A DNA stretch of 22,401 bases, from positions 1-22,401 of the forward strand of contig PKRH01000052.1 of NCBI GenBank assembly GCA_017577565.1, in the 5' to 3' direction. The first letter of the stretch is position 1; each line of letters opens with the position of its first letter. The notes beneath the pieces were generated by a model. That model made no database searches. It saw only the letters and a list, made by a program, of their open reading frames with translations, and was not told the origin of the DNA. Source of the stretch: Thermoanaerobacterales bacterium. Lineage in GTDB: Bacteria; Actinomycetota; Acidimicrobiia; Acidimicrobiales; JACDCH01. Made by a program: the position numbers and the translations under genes. Below, in pieces: positions 21,157 through 22,401 of this stretch.

Positions 21157-22176
21157 GTGAGCGACACGACACCCTCCCGCTCGGGCGCGTGGGCCGCCGG
21201 CCTGGCCACGCTGGCACCCGACGGCCGCGTCCTGGACACCTGGTACCCCTCGCCCACGCTGGCCGGGTCGGACGAGGTCGACCGGATCGCGGCGACCCAC
21301 GGCGTCGACGCCCCCGGCACCGTCCGCCTCGCGCCCGAGGCCGCCGCCGACGTCCTCGGCGTCGACGTCCGCGGCGCCTGCGGCCGCGACGAGCTGCGCG
21401 GCGTCGACCGGGTGCCGGTGGTCACGGTGATCGGGCGGCTGGACGACCCGCCGGTCGACGCCCACGACGCCTACCTCCGCCTGCACCTGCTGTCGCACCG
21501 CCTGATCCGGCCCCACGGCGCCAACCTCGACGGGCTCTTCGGCCTGCTGGCCAACGTCGCCTGGACGAGCCTCGGGCCCTGCCCGGCCGACGACGTCGAG
21601 CGCGTCCGGCTCGCGGCCCGGGCCGCCGGGGCGCCGCTGTCGGTCTTCGGCGTCGACAAGTTCCCCCGGATGACCGACTACGTCGTGCCCTCCGGGGTGC
21701 GCATCGCCGACGCCGACCGGGTGCGGCTCGGCGCCCACCTCGCGACCGGCACGACCGTGATGCACGAGGGCTTCGTCAACTTCAACGCGGGCACGCTCGG
21801 CACCTCGATGGTCGAGGGCCGGATCAGCGCCGGGGTCGTCGTCGACGAGGGCTCGGACATCGGCGGTGGCGCCTCGATCATGGGGACGCTCTCCGGTGGC
21901 GGCAAGGAGGTCATCCGGGTGGGCAAGCGCTGCTTGCTCGGCGCGAACGCCGGCATCGGCATCTCGCTGGGCGACGACTGCGTCGTCGAGGCCGGCCTCT
22001 ACGTCACCGCGGGCGCCCGCGTCACGCTGCCGGACGGCACGGTCACCAAGGCCGCGGAGCTGAGCGGCGCCGACGGCCTGCTGTTCCGGCGCAACAGCAC
22101 GTCGGGCGCGATCGAGGTGCTGCCCCGCACCGGCGGCGGGATCAGCCTGAACACCGCGCTCCACAGCAACGACTGA
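21157..22176 (+). CDS. dapD: 2,3,4,5-tetrahydropyridine-2,6-dicarboxylate N-succinyltransferase, actinobacterial type
   Basis: A 339-residue left-handed beta-helix acyltransferase that succinylates tetrahydrodipicolinate with succinyl-CoA, the step that commits to the succinylase branch served by the adjacent dapE. The N-terminal half is an alpha/beta domain. The C-terminal half has hexapeptide-repeat sequence: VRLGAHLATGTTVMHEGFVN, VEGRISAGVVVDEGSDIG, GANAGIGISLGDDCVVEAG. NAGTLGTSMVEGRIS and GVDKFPRMTDYVVPSGVRI follow the long actinobacterial DapD form rather than the shorter proteobacterial one. The GTG at 21157 is chosen over an upstream in-frame start because a TACGGT -10 lies 8 bases before it, suggesting a leaderless transcript. 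A large hairpin follows the stop. Confidence 0.95.
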   Translation: MSDTTPSRSGAWAAGLATLAPDGRVLDTWYPSPTLAGSDEVDRIAATHGVDAPGTVRLAPEAAADVLGVDVRGACGRDELRGVDRVPVVTVIGRLDDPPVDAHDAYLRLHLLSHRLIRPHGANLDGLFGLLANVAWTSLGPCPADDVERVRLAARAAGAPLSVFGVDKFPRMTDYVVPSGVRIADADRVRLGAHLATGTTVMHEGFVNFNAGTLGTSMVEGRISAGVVVDEGSDIGGGASIMGTLSGGGKEVIRVGKRCLLGANAGIGISLGDDCVVEAGLYVTAGARVTLPDGTVTKAAELSGADGLLFRRNSTSGAIEVLPRTGGGISLNTALHSND

Positions 22177-22188
22177 CGGCTGCCGGGG

Positions 22189-22252
22189 GGGAGGGCCGCG
22201 CCGGCCGTCGGTGCCGGGCGCGGCCGGACCGCCGGGGGCGGCCGGCCCTCCC
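22189..22252. terminator. Extended hairpin after dapD
   Basis: GGGAGGGCCG (22189-22198) pairs with CGGCCCTCCC (22243-22252). Inside it GGCCGCGCC (22194-22202) can alternatively pair with GGCGCGGCC (22217-22225). It lies between dapD and the convergent gene at the window end, so it may terminate both. Confidence 0.6.
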
Positions 22253-22279
22253 ACCGGACGGGCGGGTGCCCGACGGCGG

Positions 22280-22401
22280 TCAGGCGCCGCCGGCACCGGG
22301 CGGGGGCGGGTACCCGGACGAGCCGCCGGGGCCCGGCGGCGGTCGATCGACCGAGCCCCCGGCACCGGGCGGCGGCGGGTACCCGGACGGGCCCCCAGGA
22401 C
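22280..22401 (-). CDS. Pro/Gly-rich C-terminal tail of an unidentified protein (partial)
   Basis: About 40 codons before a TGA at 22280-22282 encode two near copies of SGYPPPPGAGG joined by a Pro/Gly linker, typical of the low-complexity tails of actinobacterial membrane proteins (for example RDD or DUF4190-type). The minus strand is favoured because the frame stops cleanly beyond the dapD hairpin. A plus-strand reading (PAPGGGGYPD repeats from a GTG at 22267) cannot be excluded. Family and function cannot be read from this fragment. Confidence 0.5.
   Translation of the reverse strand, partial: PGGPSGYPPPPGAGGSVDRPPPGPGGSSGYPPPPGAGGA

Noticed and set aside
22267..22401. Plus-strand Pro/Gly-rich gene starting at a GTG near the window end
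   Set aside because: It has no ribosome-binding site or -10 element, and the minus strand gives a clean stop beyond a convergent terminator; kept only as an alternative.
1..22401. CRISPR arrays, tRNA or rRNA genes, insertion sequences, prophage or attachment sites
   Set aside because: No regularly spaced repeat array, cloverleaf-like gene, transposase or integrase motif or matching attachment-site pair was seen on either strand.

Overview
The window is very GC-rich (mostly G or C at third codon positions) and looks like chromosomal DNA of a high-GC actinobacterium. The lexA / LysM-protein / nrdR / nrdJ neighbourhood, the actinobacterial-type LexA boxes (CGAAC-N4-GTTCG), the frequent GTG starts, the apparently leaderless genes and the actinobacterial-type DapD all fit this. 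A deep lineage such as Acidimicrobiia is my best guess, by impression rather than by search. I see no tRNA, rRNA, CRISPR array, insertion sequence or prophage gene.

Layout. (1) 1-576, minus strand, cut by the window edge: an unusual single reading frame that begins as a sigma-70 region-2-like domain and continues as the later part of a Gfo/Idh/MocA oxidoreductase. A near-perfect 24-bp palindrome lies upstream of it. (2) 786-5706, minus: the three-gene set for the osmoprotectant N-acetylglutaminylglutamine amide (NAGGN), consisting of an asparagine-synthase-like amidotransferase, a GNAT/ATP-grasp fusion ligase and an M42 peptidase. The genes are chained by 4-base GTGA overlaps and end in a hairpin terminator. 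(3) 5801-9960, minus: small protein B, a large MalT/LAL-type LuxR regulator, small protein A (B and A look like paralogues) and an alpha/beta hydrolase. The DNA upstream (10005-10185) carries a dense array of GGTGA-type direct and inverted repeats. (4) 10508-11130: a small hydrophilic protein, a strong hairpin, and the remains of a decayed YCII / ECF sigma factor operon. (5) 11331-16058: class II (B12-dependent) ribonucleotide reductase nrdJ with a good promoter overlapped by two NrdR boxes, a RibD-C-like reductase, and the repressor gene nrdR.

(6) 16281-18458, plus: a three-gene operon of a group I truncated haemoglobin, a flavohaemoglobin-like NO-detoxification enzyme and a DivIVA-like coiled-coil protein. 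(7) 18535-19912: a membrane-anchored LysM protein and lexA, divergent, with three LexA boxes at exactly 30-bp steps between them. By synteny and SOS control the LysM protein is a candidate DNA-damage-induced division suppressor. (8) 19997-22176: divergent dapE and dapD for the succinylase branch of diaminopimelate/lysine synthesis, both apparently leaderless. (9) 22280-22401: the Pro/Gly-rich C-terminal tail of a gene that runs out of the window.

Much of the window concerns stress and DNA metabolism: osmoprotection, NO detoxification, dNTP supply, SOS control and cell-wall precursors. Regulation is unusually readable: LexA boxes on both sides of the lexA/LysM promoter pair, paired NrdR boxes on nrdJ, and TAnnnT -10 elements 7-9 bases before the start codons of five genes.
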